Shown here: one piece after another, positions 5,412 through 5,659 of the stretch
Layout: every line of letters starts with the position of its first letter
Position numbering within the stretch: the stretch's first letter is position 1
NCBI GenBank assembly: GCA_025980505.1
Contig: JAICXI010000147.1
Span: 1 to 5,659, forward strand
From: a bacterium
Lineage (GTDB): Bacteria; Oederibacteriota; Muellerivitia; Muellerivitales; Muellerivitaceae
Direction of reading: 5' to 3'
Length of the DNA stretch: 5,659 nucleotides
Notes under the pieces: generated by a model
Databases searched by the model: none
Told to the model about the DNA's origin: nothing
The model's input: the letters and a program-made list of their open reading frames with translations, nothing else
Made by a program: the position numbers and the translations under genes

Positions 5412-5659
5412 ATGAAGGGTTCCGGCGCGGCGTGGCAGGAACAACGGGTCCTGCCACGTGACACGCGTTCGCCGCGTCAGGCGGACGGCTGGGGTGAGCC
5501 TGGCCCCAACGGCAACGGCATGGACCGCCCGGCTCCGCCGTCCGGGCAGCGCAACGGGCTGCCCGGCAGAGGCGGCGGCGGGGGTGGCGGCAAGCCGGGC
5601 AGCGGGCAGGCGAAGCTGGCCGAGGTCGCCCGCGGCAGCACGCTGAACCTGGTCGGGGC
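5412..5659 (+). CDS. Putative polysaccharide flippase (Wzx/MurJ/MATE-like), N-terminal part, runs off window
   Basis: ATG at 5412 opens a frame with no stop through 5659 (82 full codons). The first ~65 residues are hydrophilic and rich in Gly, Pro, Arg and Asn, with a run of seven Gly (about 63-69). They end in KLAEVARGSTLNLVG, which resembles the short amphipathic lead-in and start of the first membrane helix of lipid-linked polysaccharide flippases. A second in-frame ATG at 5520 is possible. Neither start has a clear Shine-Dalgarno; AGGGGG at 5390-5395 is 16 bases from the first. Long disordered cytoplasmic tails on such transporters are common in actinobacteria. The gene starts 37 bases after the polymerase-like stop, so the two may be co-transcribed. 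The family assignment depends on about 15 residues and could be wrong. Confidence 0.5.
   Translation, partial: MKGSGAAWQEQRVLPRDTRSPRQADGWGEPGPNGNGMDRPAPPSGQRNGLPGRGGGGGGGKPGSGQAKLAEVARGSTLNLVG

Noticed and set aside
5068..5415. 115-codon + strand frame overlapping the polymerase-like fragment, whose stop overlaps the ATG at 5412 as ATGA
   Set aside because: The ATGA overlap looks like translational coupling, but the translation is Arg- and Pro-rich nonsense compared with the membrane-helix pattern of the other frame. The ATGA is probably chance in this GC-rich stretch.
5208..5464. Three overlapping minus-strand frames at the right end
   Set aside because: Typical spurious openings in very GC-rich DNA, with Arg/Pro/Ala-rich translations and no motif.

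Overview
The window holds two pieces of DNA that probably come from different organisms. Bases 1 to about 4990 have intermediate GC (line 1921-1980 has 31 G/C of 60). Every gene there is on the + strand. They look like chromosomal DNA of an uncultured, didermic-looking bacterium; I cannot name the phylum with confidence. Bases from about 4991 to 5659 are much richer in GC (line 5521-5580 has 50 G/C of 60), use G/C-ending codons, and read like part of an actinobacterial polysaccharide cluster. The two parts meet in frame inside one ORF, which makes a chimeric contig the most likely explanation.

Left part, region by region. (a) Bases 3-1436 are the C-terminal two thirds of a large multi-pass membrane protein, cut by the window edge. 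(b) Bases 1451-3559 are a complete, diverged paralogue (702 aa), 14 bases downstream with its own strong ribosome binding site. Both look like GT-C-fold glycosyltransferases of the ArnT/PMT_2 (GT39-like) type, with a soluble C-terminal domain ending in a TPR-like helical hairpin. (c) Bases 3584-3672 are an imperfect palindromic repeat of the dispersed 'CACAGAGGCACGGAG' kind, followed by a run of eight G and an extended -10 promoter. (d) Bases 3717-4412 encode a membrane protein of unknown function with one CxxC knuckle; its best-placed start codon is a non-canonical ATC. (e) Bases 4441-4642 form a classical amino-acid attenuator: a near-consensus sigma-70 promoter (TTGACA, 17 bases, TATAGT), a good Shine-Dalgarno, a 25-codon leader peptide with ten consecutive Leu/Val residues, and a GC-rich hairpin followed by T6. 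(f) At 4811 acetolactate synthase large subunit (ilvB) begins. Promoter, leader, terminator and ilvB together make a Leu/Val-responsive control region for branched-chain amino acid synthesis.

Right part. After 60 codons (through the conserved RHEQG motif) the ilvB frame changes without a stop into the C-terminal part of an O-antigen polymerase/ligase-like membrane protein (about 4991-5374). A second ORF starts at 5412 and runs off the window. It has a Gly/Pro-rich hydrophilic tail followed by what looks like the first helix of a polysaccharide flippase. This polymerase-flippase pair has no relation to the ilv region. I see no CRISPR array, tRNA, rRNA, transposase or defence system.
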